64,000 bases of DNA, taken from Acidobacteriota bacterium. Its GTDB lineage: Bacteria > Acidobacteriota > UBA6911. The notes under the pieces are model-generated. The model was not told the DNA's origin, did no database searches, and saw only the letters and a program-made list of their open reading frames with translations. The translations under genes were made by a program, and so were the position numbers. Shown piece after piece: positions 26,916 through 35,742 of the stretch (positions are counted from its first letter, which is position 1; each line of letters opens with the position of its first letter). Location: positions 1 to 64,000 of the forward strand of contig JAAYCX010000075.1 in assembly GCA_012729555.1 (NCBI GenBank), read 5' to 3'.

Positions 26916-27434
26916 ATGCACGCACGTTGTTTTCTTGTGGCCCTTATGTTTCTTTTCGGGTGGGGGGGCGCGGCGCCCGCCGGCCCGCTCCCCGCGGTCG
27001 ACGAGGACGCCGTGACGCGGCCCGACGACACCGAGATCGTCGAGTGGATGGGGCGCACGGCGCCGATGACCGAAGCGGAGCGCGCCTCCGCGCTCGACGC
27101 GATCCTCGCCCGGATGACGGCCGGGGGCGGAGAGACGCCGCGGACCGATTTCATGACCTGCGCGGCGCTCGCCCACCGGGGGGAGGGCCGGGCGCAGTAC
27201 TGCGTCGGGCAGGCCTACGAGAACGGGACGGGCGTCGTGGAGGATCCCACCGACGCCTACGTGTGGTACGCGCTCGCCGCCCGCGCCGGATACGGCGCCG
27301 GGGCCGAGGCGCGGGAACGGGTGAAGACGCTGCTGGTGTCGGTCTACCCTGCGCCCACCGACGAAGAGCTCGGCGCCCTCGAGGCGGCCGCCCTGGAGGC
27401 CGTCGCCCGACTCGGGGCCGAGGCGCGGAAATAG
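26916..27434 (+). CDS. Secreted protein with a Sel1-type repeat
   Basis: 172 aa from ATG 26916, which follows GGAGG by three bases. A signal peptide (ALMFLFGWGGAAPAG) is followed by about 60 residues of acidic sequence. One or two Sel1/TPR-like repeats come next (AQYCVGQAYENGTGVVED, then AYVWYALAARAGYG). Sel1 repeats mediate protein binding; no partner is apparent. The next gene starts 19 bases downstream, so co-transcription is likely. Confidence 0.7.
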   Translation: MHARCFLVALMFLFGWGGAAPAGPLPAVDEDAVTRPDDTEIVEWMGRTAPMTEAERASALDAILARMTAGGGETPRTDFMTCAALAHRGEGRAQYCVGQAYENGTGVVEDPTDAYVWYALAARAGYGAGAEARERVKTLLVSVYPAPTDEELGALEAAALEAVARLGAEARK

Positions 27435-27453
27435 GAAAACCGGAGGAGGAGAG

Positions 27454-28626
27454 ATGCGCTACCGCAAACTGGGGAAGACCGATCTGGATGTTTCGATCCT
27501 GGGGTTCGGGGCGATGCGCCTGCCGATGGTGGGCAACCCCGGAGGGCTCGCCGGGTTCGACCCGAAGATCCCGATCGACGAGGAGCACGCGGACCGGATG
27601 GTCCGCCACGCCCTGGACGAGGGGGTGAACTACTTCGATACGGCCTACGGGTATCACGGCGGCCAGAGCGAGAGGTACATAGGGAAGGTTCTCCGCCCGG
27701 TCCGCACGAAGGTGATGATCGCGACCAAGCTCCCGGTCTGGAACATCGAGAAGCGGGAGGACTTCGACCGGGTGTTCGAGGAGCAGCTCGCCAAGCTCCA
27801 GACCGACTACCTCGACGTCTACCTGATCCACAGCCTCAACCGCCCCTTCTGGGACAAGATGAAGGGGCTGGGGGTGCTCGAGTTCCTCGACCGGCTCAAG
27901 GCCGAGGAGCGCATCCGGGCGGCGGGCTTTTCCTTTCACGACGAAATCAAGGTCTTCAAGTCGATCATCGACGCCCACGACTGGGACGTGTGCCAGATCC
28001 AGTACAATTTCTACGACCGCGCCTACCAGGCCGGCGCGGAGGGGCTCCAGTACGCCGCCGCCCGGAATATCGGGGTGGTGGTGATGGAGCCGCTGCGCGG
28101 CGGGCAGCTGGTCCACAGGGTCCCGGCCCGCGTCCAGGCGCAGTGGGACGCAGCCCCGGTCCGCCGCAGCCCCGCGGAATGGGCGATGCGCTGGGTCTGG
28201 AACCACCCCGGCGTCTCGACCGTGCTGACCGGCTCGAGCACCCTCGAGCAGCTGCAGGAGCACACGCGCACCGTCCGCGACGCCGCGCCCGATTCCCTCT
28301 CCGGGGAGGAACTCGCCCGGTTCGACCAGGTGCGCGCCCTCTACCGGGAGATGGTCAAGGTGGACTGCACCGGCTGCGCCTACTGCATGCCCTGCCCCAG
28401 CGGCGTCGACATCCCGCACAACTTCCAGCTCTACAACGACTATTTCATGTTCCCGGGGCGGGAGTTCTGCAGCTTCTTCTACGGCAACCTGATGCCAGCC
28501 CAGGAGCGCGCTTCCGGCTGCGTCGAGTGCGGCGACTGCATGGACAAGTGCCCGCAGCAGATCGACATCATCCGGGAGCTCAAGGAGGTCCACGGCCTCT
28601 TCGGGGCGCCGCCGAAACAGGACTGA
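27454..28626 (+). CDS. Aldo/keto reductase with C-terminal [4Fe-4S] ferredoxin-like domain
   Basis: 390 aa. The N-terminal 280 residues form the AKR barrel (LGFGAMRLPM, YFDTAYGYHGG with the catalytic Asp/Tyr, ATKLPVW with Lys, IHSLN with His). Cysteines in CTGCAYCMPCP and CVECGDCMDKCP near the C-terminus form the Fe-S domain typical of anaerobe AKRs. The physiological substrate is not known. It is followed 41 bases later by a LUD-domain gene. Confidence 0.9.
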   Translation: MRYRKLGKTDLDVSILGFGAMRLPMVGNPGGLAGFDPKIPIDEEHADRMVRHALDEGVNYFDTAYGYHGGQSERYIGKVLRPVRTKVMIATKLPVWNIEKREDFDRVFEEQLAKLQTDYLDVYLIHSLNRPFWDKMKGLGVLEFLDRLKAEERIRAAGFSFHDEIKVFKSIIDAHDWDVCQIQYNFYDRAYQAGAEGLQYAAARNIGVVVMEPLRGGQLVHRVPARVQAQWDAAPVRRSPAEWAMRWVWNHPGVSTVLTGSSTLEQLQEHTRTVRDAAPDSLSGEELARFDQVRALYREMVKVDCTGCAYCMPCPSGVDIPHNFQLYNDYFMFPGREFCSFFYGNLMPAQERASGCVECGDCMDKCPQQIDIIRELKEVHGLFGAPPKQD

Positions 28627-28667
28627 TCGGCCGGGCCGCACGCGCCCCCGGGCCGGAAAGGAGAGGA

Positions 28668-29396
28668 ATGACCGAGAGAGAAAAGATGGACATCGCCGCC
28701 GCGGCGCTCAAGCACAACGGCTTCGATCCCGTCATCTGCGTCGAGAAGGCCGAGAGCGCGGTCCCCGTCATCCTCGACTGGATCGAGCCGGACGCCCGGC
28801 TCGAGATGGCGGGGTCGGTGTCGGTGGGTCAGCTGGGGCTCCTGGACCTGCTGCGCGAGCGCGGCAACCCGGGTCTGGACTTCCCGGCCCCGGGGGAGGA
28901 GGATCCGGCGCGCGGGCGCCGCGACGTGCTGCTGGTGAGCGCGAACGCCCTCACCCTGGACGGAAAGATCGTCAACATCGACGGGATGGGAAACCGGGTG
29001 GCGGCCATGGCCTACGGGATGCGGCGCGTCATCCTCCTCATCGGCGTCAACAAGATCGTCGCCGACGTCGACGAGGCGCTCGACCGCGTGCAGCACGTCA
29101 TCGCCCCCTACCACGCGAAGTGCCTGGGGGTCGACACCCCCTGCGCCCGGACCGAAACCTGCAGCGACTGCAGTTCGCCCCAGCGGATCTGCAACGTCAC
29201 CACCATCATCTCCCGCCGCCCCCCAGGGGCGCAGTTTTCCATCGTCCTGGCGGCAGAGGACCTGGGGCTGGGGTGGGACCCGGCCTGGCCCGCGGAGCGG
29301 ATCGACCGGATCAAGACCGCCTACCGGGTCGAAATCGACAGATTCCGCGCCGCGCTCGCGCAGGCCCGGGAGGGAAAGGGCGCGCCGGGCGCGTAG
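28668..29396 (+). CDS. LUD-domain (lactate utilization, LutC-like) protein
   Basis: 242 aa from ATG 28668 preceded by AAAGGAGAGG. The LUD fold is shown by SANALTLDGKIVNIDGMGNR and RRVILLIGVNKIV. A four-Cys cluster near the C-terminus (Cys at PCARTETCSDCSSPQRIC) suggests metal or Fe-S binding. LUD proteins include LutB/LutC of the L-lactate oxidation complex, but no LutA or LutB gene is adjacent, so only the domain family is certain. Confidence 0.85.
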   Translation: MTEREKMDIAAAALKHNGFDPVICVEKAESAVPVILDWIEPDARLEMAGSVSVGQLGLLDLLRERGNPGLDFPAPGEEDPARGRRDVLLVSANALTLDGKIVNIDGMGNRVAAMAYGMRRVILLIGVNKIVADVDEALDRVQHVIAPYHAKCLGVDTPCARTETCSDCSSPQRICNVTTIISRRPPGAQFSIVLAAEDLGLGWDPAWPAERIDRIKTAYRVEIDRFRAALAQAREGKGAPGA

Positions 29397-29426
29397 GAGC
29401 GCCCGACGGATCCGGCGTCAGCGCTT

Positions 29427-30662
29427 TCAGGGGATGCCGGGGCGCCCGTTCTCCAGCCGCGCCCGGACCTGCTCCGCCTCCGGGGCGTCCGGCGCGTGCC
29501 TGAGGTAGAGCCGCATCGCCTCGTCGGCCGCCGCCGGGTCGCGCCGCAGGGAGAACAGGTTCGCCCGGATCAGGTGTATCTTGGGGAACTGGTGGGTACT
29601 GTCCCTGAGGACCGTCTGCTCCGCCCGCTTTCCGGCCTGATCGTAATCCCCCAGGTTGTAGTGGGCCAGCGCGCTCAGGTAATAGGCCTCGGGGAAGCTC
29701 ACCGGATCGAGATCCAGCGCCTTTTCGATGACGTCGGCCGCTTCCTCCCACCTCTGCTCCAGGGCGTTGAGCCACCCCAGCGCCACGTAGGGAGGAACGT
29801 ACAGGGCGTCTCCGGCGAGGGCGCGCCCGAAGGCCTCGCGCGCCTCGGGGTACCGCTTGCGCTGCTGCTGGAGCTTGCCCAGTTCCAGCCACGCTTCCCC
29901 GTAGTCCCCGTACTCGGCGATCGCCTCCCTGAGCAGCGCTTCGCACTCCCCGTCCTTCCCCTTCTCCAGGGCCTTGCGCGCCCGCTTCATCTTCTCCTTC
30001 GCCTTCTTCGGCGCCATCAGGCTGGCGGCGCTGACCACGGTGCCGCGCACCCGCTCGAGCGGGTACACGATGATGGTCCCCAGGGTGTTGACCCGGGTGA
30101 GGTTGGTGGCGTTGAGGGTGAGCGAACTCGAGCGGTAGCCCGCGATCTGGGCCTTGAGGTCGCAGCCCGAAAGCCGGATGTACAGAGGGGTGGTCGTCTC
30201 GATCCGGGAGTCGGAGCTCGATCTCAGCGGGTTCCAGTAGATGGCGTCCTCGTCGTTGATATGACCGGTCCCCTCGCTGGCGTCGGGGACGATCGAACTG
30301 AACCGCTGCGCCCCGCCGTACTGAAAGGCGAAATACCCGTTCGGCCCCACCGAAGCCTCCCTCGTCTTGGAACTGCCGCAGTCCAGTTCGATGATGGTGC
30401 CGAAGGGAGGAGGGCTCCCGTCCTCGCGCATGACGGTCCCCGCGAGGAAGATCGGCTGGATTTCGCGCGGCGGGAGGCGGAAATCGGGAACGGCGAAGAT
30501 TCCGGGCTGGGGCACGACCCTGGGCGCGGCGGGCGCGGCGGGGACCGAAGGGGTCGACGGCGTCGTGTCTTTCGGCGCTGAACTCTGCTGGGCAAAGAGC
30601 GCGACGGGCAGAAGCAGGAGAAGGAGCAGGGGGATCAAGCGCGAGGGCCGGAGAATAAGCAT
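29427..30662 (-). CDS. Secreted TPR protein with N-terminal carboxypeptidase-regulatory-like domain
   Basis: 411 aa from ATG 30662, which has GGAGG five bases upstream (a GTG at 30668 lies inside that site). A signal peptide with a Leu-rich core ends at LFAQQ. A beta-sandwich region follows (FLAGTVMREDGSPPPFGTII), and then at least five TPR units from about residue 210 (LREAIAEYGDYGEAWLELGK, YLSALAHYNLGDYDQAGK). This combination is common in Acidobacteriota periplasmic proteins. Function unknown. Confidence 0.8.
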   Translation of the reverse strand: MLILRPSRLIPLLLLLLLPVALFAQQSSAPKDTTPSTPSVPAAPAAPRVVPQPGIFAVPDFRLPPREIQPIFLAGTVMREDGSPPPFGTIIELDCGSSKTREASVGPNGYFAFQYGGAQRFSSIVPDASEGTGHINDEDAIYWNPLRSSSDSRIETTTPLYIRLSGCDLKAQIAGYRSSSLTLNATNLTRVNTLGTIIVYPLERVRGTVVSAASLMAPKKAKEKMKRARKALEKGKDGECEALLREAIAEYGDYGEAWLELGKLQQQRKRYPEAREAFGRALAGDALYVPPYVALGWLNALEQRWEEAADVIEKALDLDPVSFPEAYYLSALAHYNLGDYDQAGKRAEQTVLRDSTHQFPKIHLIRANLFSLRRDPAAADEAMRLYLRHAPDAPEAEQVRARLENGRPGIP

Positions 30663-30839
30663 AAGCACCTCCGTAAAGCGGGGTTTCTGGGGTTTTTAAC
30701 CCAGACATGATTAATATACACCATCCGCGGAGCGAACACAACCGGCTCCCTCCCCTCCCCCGGGCCGCTGCGGATTTCGTTGCGCGCCACGGGTGTTTGT
30801 GGCACCCTTGCGGCCGTACCGGACGGGAGGAGGCGCATC

Positions 30840-31868
30840 ATGAAGGAGGCCGAATGGAACACGCTGCTCGCGGTCGTGCGCGGTGAGGAGCCGGCGCGGA
30901 TCCCCGTGGGCTTCATCATCGACAGCCCCTGGCTCCCCAACTGGGCGGGGCACGCGATCCTCGACTACTTCACCGACGAGCGGGCGTTTCTCGACGCCAA
31001 CCTGAAGGCGCTCGAGACCTTTCCCGGGGCGATGATGCTCCCCGGCTTCTGGTCCGAGTACGGGATGTGCACCGAGCCGTCCGCCTTCGGCGCCGTATCG
31101 GTGTGGGAGGAGGACGCCTTCCCCTTCGCCCGAAGAACGCTCGCCGCGCCCCGGGACGTCGAGCGCCTGGAGCGGCCCGATGCGCGCCGGGAGGGGCTGC
31201 TCCCCTTCGTGATCCAGCGCCTCAGGCACCTCGAACCCGAAATCGTGAAGGCGGGGCACCGCATCCGCTTCGCGGTGGCGCGCGGGCCGCTCAACATAGC
31301 GAGCTTCCTCATGGGGACGACCGAGTTTCTGACCGCGCTCCGGACCGACCCGGAGCTCATGCACCGGCTGCTCGATGTCGTCACCGGCTTTCTCGTGGAC
31401 TGGATCGAATGGCAGCGGGAGTGCTTCCCCTCGATCGACGGGATCCTGCTCCTGGACGACATCGTGGGGTTCGTCGGCCGGGACGATTTCGAGCGGTTCG
31501 CCCTTCCCCGCCTCGCCCGCGCGTTCGACGCCGGCGTCGCGGTGAAGTTCTTCCACAACGACGCCCCTTCGAAGGCCTCGGCCCCCCTGCTCGCAGACGC
31601 GGGGATCAACCTGCTCAATTTCGGGGTGCAGCACACCCTGGAGGAGATGAGGGAATGGACCGGGGGCAAAGTGGCGCTGGTCGGCAATCTCCCCCCGCGC
31701 GACGTCCTCGCCGCGGGGACCCCGGAGGAGGTGGCGCGCGCCGCCACGGAGATGTTCGGCGCGCTCCGCGACCGGTCGCGCCTCGTGGCCTCCTGCGGCG
31801 GGGGGATGCCCCCCGGCGCGCCGACCGAAAACATCCGCGCCTTCATCGACGCCGTCGCCCGGCTGTAA
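30840..31868 (+). CDS. Uroporphyrinogen decarboxylase-fold protein, probable methyltransferase-type
   Basis: 342 aa with the UroD/MtaA barrel. True HemE signature residues are not evident, and a zinc-type His-x-Cys is replaced by FFHNDAPS, although the later Cys is kept (VASCGGG). Members of this branch are cobalamin-dependent methyltransferase relatives that move methyl groups from small substrates to corrinoid or folate. The gene sits convergently with metF, which fits a C1 role but does not prove it. The start is at ATG 30840 after GGGAGGAGG. Confidence 0.75.
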   Translation: MKEAEWNTLLAVVRGEEPARIPVGFIIDSPWLPNWAGHAILDYFTDERAFLDANLKALETFPGAMMLPGFWSEYGMCTEPSAFGAVSVWEEDAFPFARRTLAAPRDVERLERPDARREGLLPFVIQRLRHLEPEIVKAGHRIRFAVARGPLNIASFLMGTTEFLTALRTDPELMHRLLDVVTGFLVDWIEWQRECFPSIDGILLLDDIVGFVGRDDFERFALPRLARAFDAGVAVKFFHNDAPSKASAPLLADAGINLLNFGVQHTLEEMREWTGGKVALVGNLPPRDVLAAGTPEEVARAATEMFGALRDRSRLVASCGGGMPPGAPTENIRAFIDAVARL

Positions 31869-31919
31869 CCCCCCTCGGGCGCCGGAGGGGACCGGTGCCG
31901 GGACCAGGAGGGATGGGGG

Positions 31920-32825
31920 TCAGCGCACCCCGGCCTCTTTCACGATCTCGGGGACCGACTCCTCCCACTCGATCGCCATGATGTGGACCCCGCGGACCCC
32001 GGGGATTTCCCGGAGCTGCCGCACGGTCTCCACCGCGATGCGGATCCCCTCCCCGGCCTGCTTGTCCCTCGGCACCCCCTTGACCCGGGCGATGACGGCC
32101 TCGGGCACGTCCATCCCCGCCACATGGGTGGCCATGTACTCGAGCATGGCGGCGCTCCGGGCCGGGGTGATCCCGGCAAGGATGTGGGTGGCGGTGTCGA
32201 GTCCGCGCTCCCGGACGTCATTCATCCATTCCTTAAACTTTTCAATGTTAAATACACATTGAGTTTGAATAAATTCAGCTCCGGCCGCGACCTTTTTGGC
32301 CAGGCGCGGGACCTGGATCTTGGCCGGGTCGGCGAAGGGGTTGGCCGAGGCGCCGATGAAGAGTTCGAGTTTTCCCTCGAGCGCCTTCCCCCCCGCGAAG
32401 AGCGACGCGTCCCGCATCTCCCGGGCGACCTTCACCAGCTGGATCGAATCGAGGTCGAACACGTTCTTGGCCTGCGGGTGGTCGCCGAAGCTCTGGTGGT
32501 CCCCCGTCAGGCAGAGGAGGTTGGGGATCCCGAGGGCGGCCGCCCCCAGGATGTCGCTCTGGGCCGCGATCCGGTTGCGGTCCCGGCACACCATCTGCAT
32601 GACGGGCTCCACCCCCTCCTCGGAGAGGATGCGGCAGGCGGCCATACTCGCCATCCGCACCACGCTCGTCTGGTTGTCGGTGACGTTGCAGGCGTCGACG
32701 CTCCCCTTGAGGAGGCGCGCCTTCCGCCGCACCGCCTCGGCGTCCGGCCCCCGCGGGGGACCCGCTTCCGCGGTCACGGCGAATTTCCCTGCTTCCAGTA
32801 CGGACTGCAGCCTGCTTGGACTCAT
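31920..32825 (-). CDS. metF: Methylenetetrahydrofolate reductase
   Basis: 301 aa TIM-barrel flavoprotein reducing methylene-THF to methyl-THF. Recognisable phrases are TAEAGPPRG near the start (substrate-binding Glu region), NLLCLTGDHQSFGDHPQAK, and AEFIQTQCVFNIEKF. It is the last gene of a leftward operon and follows the metV-like gene by 19 bases. MetF next to MetV is typical of anaerobes, where MetV connects MetF to other electron carriers. A roughly 60-base stretch (32218-32282) uses AT-ending codons unlike the rest. Confidence 0.92.
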   Translation of the reverse strand: MSPSRLQSVLEAGKFAVTAEAGPPRGPDAEAVRRKARLLKGSVDACNVTDNQTSVVRMASMAACRILSEEGVEPVMQMVCRDRNRIAAQSDILGAAALGIPNLLCLTGDHQSFGDHPQAKNVFDLDSIQLVKVAREMRDASLFAGGKALEGKLELFIGASANPFADPAKIQVPRLAKKVAAGAEFIQTQCVFNIEKFKEWMNDVRERGLDTATHILAGITPARSAAMLEYMATHVAGMDVPEAVIARVKGVPRDKQAGEGIRIAVETVRQLREIPGVRGVHIMAIEWEESVPEIVKEAGVR

Positions 32826-32844
32826 GAGCTTTCCCCCGACAATT

Positions 32845-33510
32845 CTATTGGAGATCCTTGCGGATCAGCTTGCGCGGACCGCCGTCCCGTGATTTGGACC
32901 AGTCGGCCGGGGGCTGGATGACGTCGTACTGGTCCAGCCGCCCCAGCGCCTCCAGCCGGTCGACGATGAGGTTCCAGGCGCAGGGGATTTCGGGATCGAC
33001 TTCGCACTTGCCGTCGCGCGATCCCCCGCAGGGCCCGTTCATCAGGCTCTTCGAGCAGCGCGTGACCGGGCAGATCCCGCCCGTCACGAACAGCTTGCAG
33101 TCGCCGCAGGCCTGGCAGCGCTCCCCCCACTCCCCTTTGCGCTCCACGGCGCCGATGAAGTTGGTGTCGAGCGCCGGGAACACCTCACGGCCCTGGGCAT
33201 GCTCGGCCACGAGCTGAACGCCGGCGCCGCACGCCATCGAAAGGACGGCGTCGTGCTCCCCCGCCAGGGCGAGCAGTTCGGGCAGGAATTCCGGGTCGCA
33301 CTGCCGCTCGACGGTGATCTTCGTGATCCGGAAAGGGCGCCCCCGCCTCTTCCCCGCCAGGTCCAGGATCCGGGCGAGCATGTCGACCTCCTTCTGCCCC
33401 CCCGCGTTGCAGACCGTGACGCAGCCGTTGCAGCCGGCGATCAGGATGCGTTCGCGCTCGGCCAGGTAATCCAGGATGGTCTCGATCGGTTTCCAATCCC
33501 CTACAATCAT
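32845..33510 (-). CDS. metV: MetV-like zinc/Fe-S protein (methylene-THF reductase C-terminal domain)
   Basis: 221 aa. An N-terminal Cys-containing segment (LIAGCNGCVTVCNAGGQKE) and a C-terminal cysteine-rich domain (CQACGDCKLFVTGGICPVTR, then CGGSRDGKC). This is the MTHFR_C/MetV family that partners MetF in acetogens and other anaerobes and carries [4Fe-4S] clusters. It lies between larA and metF in the same leftward unit. Confidence 0.88.
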   Translation of the reverse strand: MIVGDWKPIETILDYLAERERILIAGCNGCVTVCNAGGQKEVDMLARILDLAGKRRGRPFRITKITVERQCDPEFLPELLALAGEHDAVLSMACGAGVQLVAEHAQGREVFPALDTNFIGAVERKGEWGERCQACGDCKLFVTGGICPVTRCSKSLMNGPCGGSRDGKCEVDPEIPCAWNLIVDRLEALGRLDQYDVIQPPADWSKSRDGGPRKLIRKDLQ

Positions 33511-33514
33511 GTCT

Positions 33515-34777
33515 CTACCTCCTTGCCTGGTCCCGGACGACGGGGATGGTCAGGCTCCCGTCCATCAGCACGAGGACCGAAGCGTCCGGCCCCTTCTCCC
33601 CGAGGGCGGCGTCCACGGCCTCCTGGAGCCCGGCGAACGGGCGGATGAACACGCTCTCCAAAAACGCCGGGTCCAGGTCGGTCACCGCCCAGACCTGGGC
33701 CCAGAGCCCGATCTCGGCCATCTTGGCCGCCTTGTGATAGCCCAGGACGAAGCCTTCCTCGATGCGCCGGAGCGCGTCCGCGGGCGAACTGGCCGACCCG
33801 AGCAGGCGGGCGAACGATTCGTCCCCGATCCCCATGCGGCACTTGGCCACCAGGAGCAGGATCCCCCCCTCCTTGAGCGCGTACTTGGCGTTGTCGATCC
33901 CCTTCTGGGCCTGGTACAGGTCGATGTCGGAGGGGAACTTCGCCACCGAGATCACGATATCGGCCTTGCGGGGGATTTCGGCGACGAAGACCTCGTTGGC
34001 CCGGGCGACCGCGGGTTCGAGTGAGCCGTAGATGTCGCCGGCCACGGCGGCGTAGATCCGGTGGTCCCGGTCGAGCACCGTGTTGATGGCGAAGATCTCC
34101 TTCTTGACCGTCGAGAGGGCGTCGATCATGTCCTCGTGGACCGGGTTCCCCTCCAGCCGCAGCGCCGAGGCCTCCCGCCTGAGCGCCAGCTTGTGGTTCT
34201 GCTCGATCGTGTCGAAGGCGGCGATCCCGGGGAGGAACGATTTGCGCCCCCCGGTGTAGCCGGCGAAGTAGTGGGGCTCCACCGAGCTGATGATGAGGAT
34301 GCGGTCCGCCTCCACCCCGCGGCGGTTGACCCTCATCTCGGTCCCGTTCTTCGAGGTCCCCAGGTGGACCATCTCCTCGCTCCTGCGGGCGTCGTGCACG
34401 AAGATGCGGTCGCGGTACCGGGCGTAGTGCCGCTCGGAGAAAATCTGCACGTACTCCTCGGGCGTCGGCGCCCGGTGGGCGCCCGTGGCCACGATGAAGC
34501 TGACCTCCAGGCCGGCCAGTTCGGGCTCGAGGTAATCGAGCACCCGCGCCGTCGGCGTCGGCCGGGTCGGGTCGTTGACGATGACGAGGACGTCCCGGGC
34601 GCCGGCCAGAAACGCGCGGACTCCCGCCGAGCCGACCGGGTGCTCGAGCGCCCGGCGGATCACCTCCCCCTCGTCCCCGATCGGGACGCGGTTCGGTTCG
34701 ATGATCCCCTCGATGCGCGCCTCGTCGATGGCGGCCTCGAGATATCCCTCCTTCCCGTAGGGCAGCCGCAGTTTCAT
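33515..34777 (-). CDS. larA: LarA-like nickel-dependent racemase/epimerase
   Basis: 420 aa. The residues that hold the nickel-pincer cofactor in Lactobacillus LarA have counterparts: His101 (GAHRAPTPEEY), His169 (EPHYFAGY), Lys179 (GGRKSFLPG, cofactor attachment) and His195 (EQNHKLAL), with the same spacing for the last three. It probably interconverts D- and L-2-hydroxyacids. The cofactor genes larB, larC and larE are not in the window. The start overlaps the preceding Fe-S gene (ATGA), tying it to the GlcD-type dehydrogenase. Confidence 0.85.
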   Translation of the reverse strand: MKLRLPYGKEGYLEAAIDEARIEGIIEPNRVPIGDEGEVIRRALEHPVGSAGVRAFLAGARDVLVIVNDPTRPTPTARVLDYLEPELAGLEVSFIVATGAHRAPTPEEYVQIFSERHYARYRDRIFVHDARRSEEMVHLGTSKNGTEMRVNRRGVEADRILIISSVEPHYFAGYTGGRKSFLPGIAAFDTIEQNHKLALRREASALRLEGNPVHEDMIDALSTVKKEIFAINTVLDRDHRIYAAVAGDIYGSLEPAVARANEVFVAEIPRKADIVISVAKFPSDIDLYQAQKGIDNAKYALKEGGILLLVAKCRMGIGDESFARLLGSASSPADALRRIEEGFVLGYHKAAKMAEIGLWAQVWAVTDLDPAFLESVFIRPFAGLQEAVDAALGEKGPDASVLVLMDGSLTIPVVRDQARR

Positions 34778-35730
34778 GCCTCGCTCCTTACCAGCAGCGG
34801 GCCCAGGGCCCGGACATCCTTCATGAAAGCCTGGGTCGCCTCCAGGAACTTCTTGGGGTTCCCCTGCGCGACCTCGGCCACCTGCACGCGCCCGGGGTCG
34901 ACCCCGATCGCCGCCAGCGGCTTCAGGAGAGCCTCCAGGCGCGCCTTCACCCGCGGGCTCCCCCCGTGCTCGCAGTCCTCCTCCGGGCAGGAGACGACCA
35001 GCACCCCCCAGGCGCCGGCGTCCAGGGTCGACAGGATGGTTTCCGAGCGGATCCGGCCGCTGCAGACCGTCACCAGCACCTTGTACTCGGCCGACGCGGC
35101 ATCGGGCTCGTAGCTGGCCGTCTGCATCCCCGGGTAGTTGGACCAGCCGCAGGAGAAGACGACGGCCTTGGCCTCCGGGTTGCGCCCGTCGGCGAAAAAC
35201 GCCGCCACCTCCCGGTCGAGTTCGTCGGGGTTGGTGCCGAAGCCGCGCCCGATCGTGACCCCCTGCTTGGGGCAGATGTCGAGGCAGCTGCCGCAGGACT
35301 GGCATTTCAGCAGGTCGGTCACGATCCGGCCGTCCACGAAACTGCGCGCCTCGTGCTTGCACATCCGGACGCAGTTCAGGCAGAGGGCGCAGACGTCGGT
35401 GTCGGTCCGGGAAGTGGTGCCGGGGACCTCGAACCCCGCCTCGACGAGGAGTTCCCGGGCGTCCTGGTAGACGTCCTGGATCGGGACCCCGGAGGAACAC
35501 GCCTTCTGGCAGCGGCCGCAGTGGAAACACTCCATCAGCTTGCCCGCCACGTACTCCGACGGTTCGATCTCCCCGCTCAGCAGGCCGTAGAGCAGGATCA
35601 GCTTCCCCCGCGGGCTGTCGATCTCCCACCGGGTGGATTTGTAGATCGGGCAGTGCTCGTAGCAGTAGCCGCAGCGGATGCACTTGTTGAGCGCGCCCTT
35701 CCATTTTTCCAGTTTGCCCATATCGCCCAT
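34774..35730 (-). CDS. Fusion of two dicluster ferredoxin domains and an MvhD-type domain
   Basis: 318 aa. Four CX2CX2CX3C motifs: Cys17-27 (CIRCGYCYEHC), Cys68-78 (CFHCGRCQKAC), Cys114-124 (CALCLNCVRMC), Cys143-153 (CQSCGSCLDIC), each able to hold a [4Fe-4S]. The first pair resembles HdrC/GlpC. Residues about 188-318 match the delta subunit MvhD/FrhD with four Cys for a [2Fe-2S] (Cys194, 223, 248, 253). In methanogens and acetogens MvhD couples hydrogenase or MetFV to Hdr. Here it follows a GlcD flavoprotein by 12 bases and could carry its electrons onward. Confidence 0.88.
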   Translation of the reverse strand: MGDMGKLEKWKGALNKCIRCGYCYEHCPIYKSTRWEIDSPRGKLILLYGLLSGEIEPSEYVAGKLMECFHCGRCQKACSSGVPIQDVYQDARELLVEAGFEVPGTTSRTDTDVCALCLNCVRMCKHEARSFVDGRIVTDLLKCQSCGSCLDICPKQGVTIGRGFGTNPDELDREVAAFFADGRNPEAKAVVFSCGWSNYPGMQTASYEPDAASAEYKVLVTVCSGRIRSETILSTLDAGAWGVLVVSCPEEDCEHGGSPRVKARLEALLKPLAAIGVDPGRVQVAEVAQGNPKKFLEATQAFMKDVRALGPLLVRSEA

Positions 35731-35742
35731 GTTCGCCCCCGC

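Noticed and set aside
30800-30815. TGGCACCCTTGC as a possible sigma-54 promoter before the UroD-type gene
   Set aside because: The GG and GC elements are only seven bases apart instead of ten, so it cannot be a -24/-12 promoter.
30840-31868. Annotating the UroD-fold gene as hemE
   Set aside because: The residues that mark true uroporphyrinogen decarboxylase are not visible and no other haem genes are nearby; only the fold is claimed.
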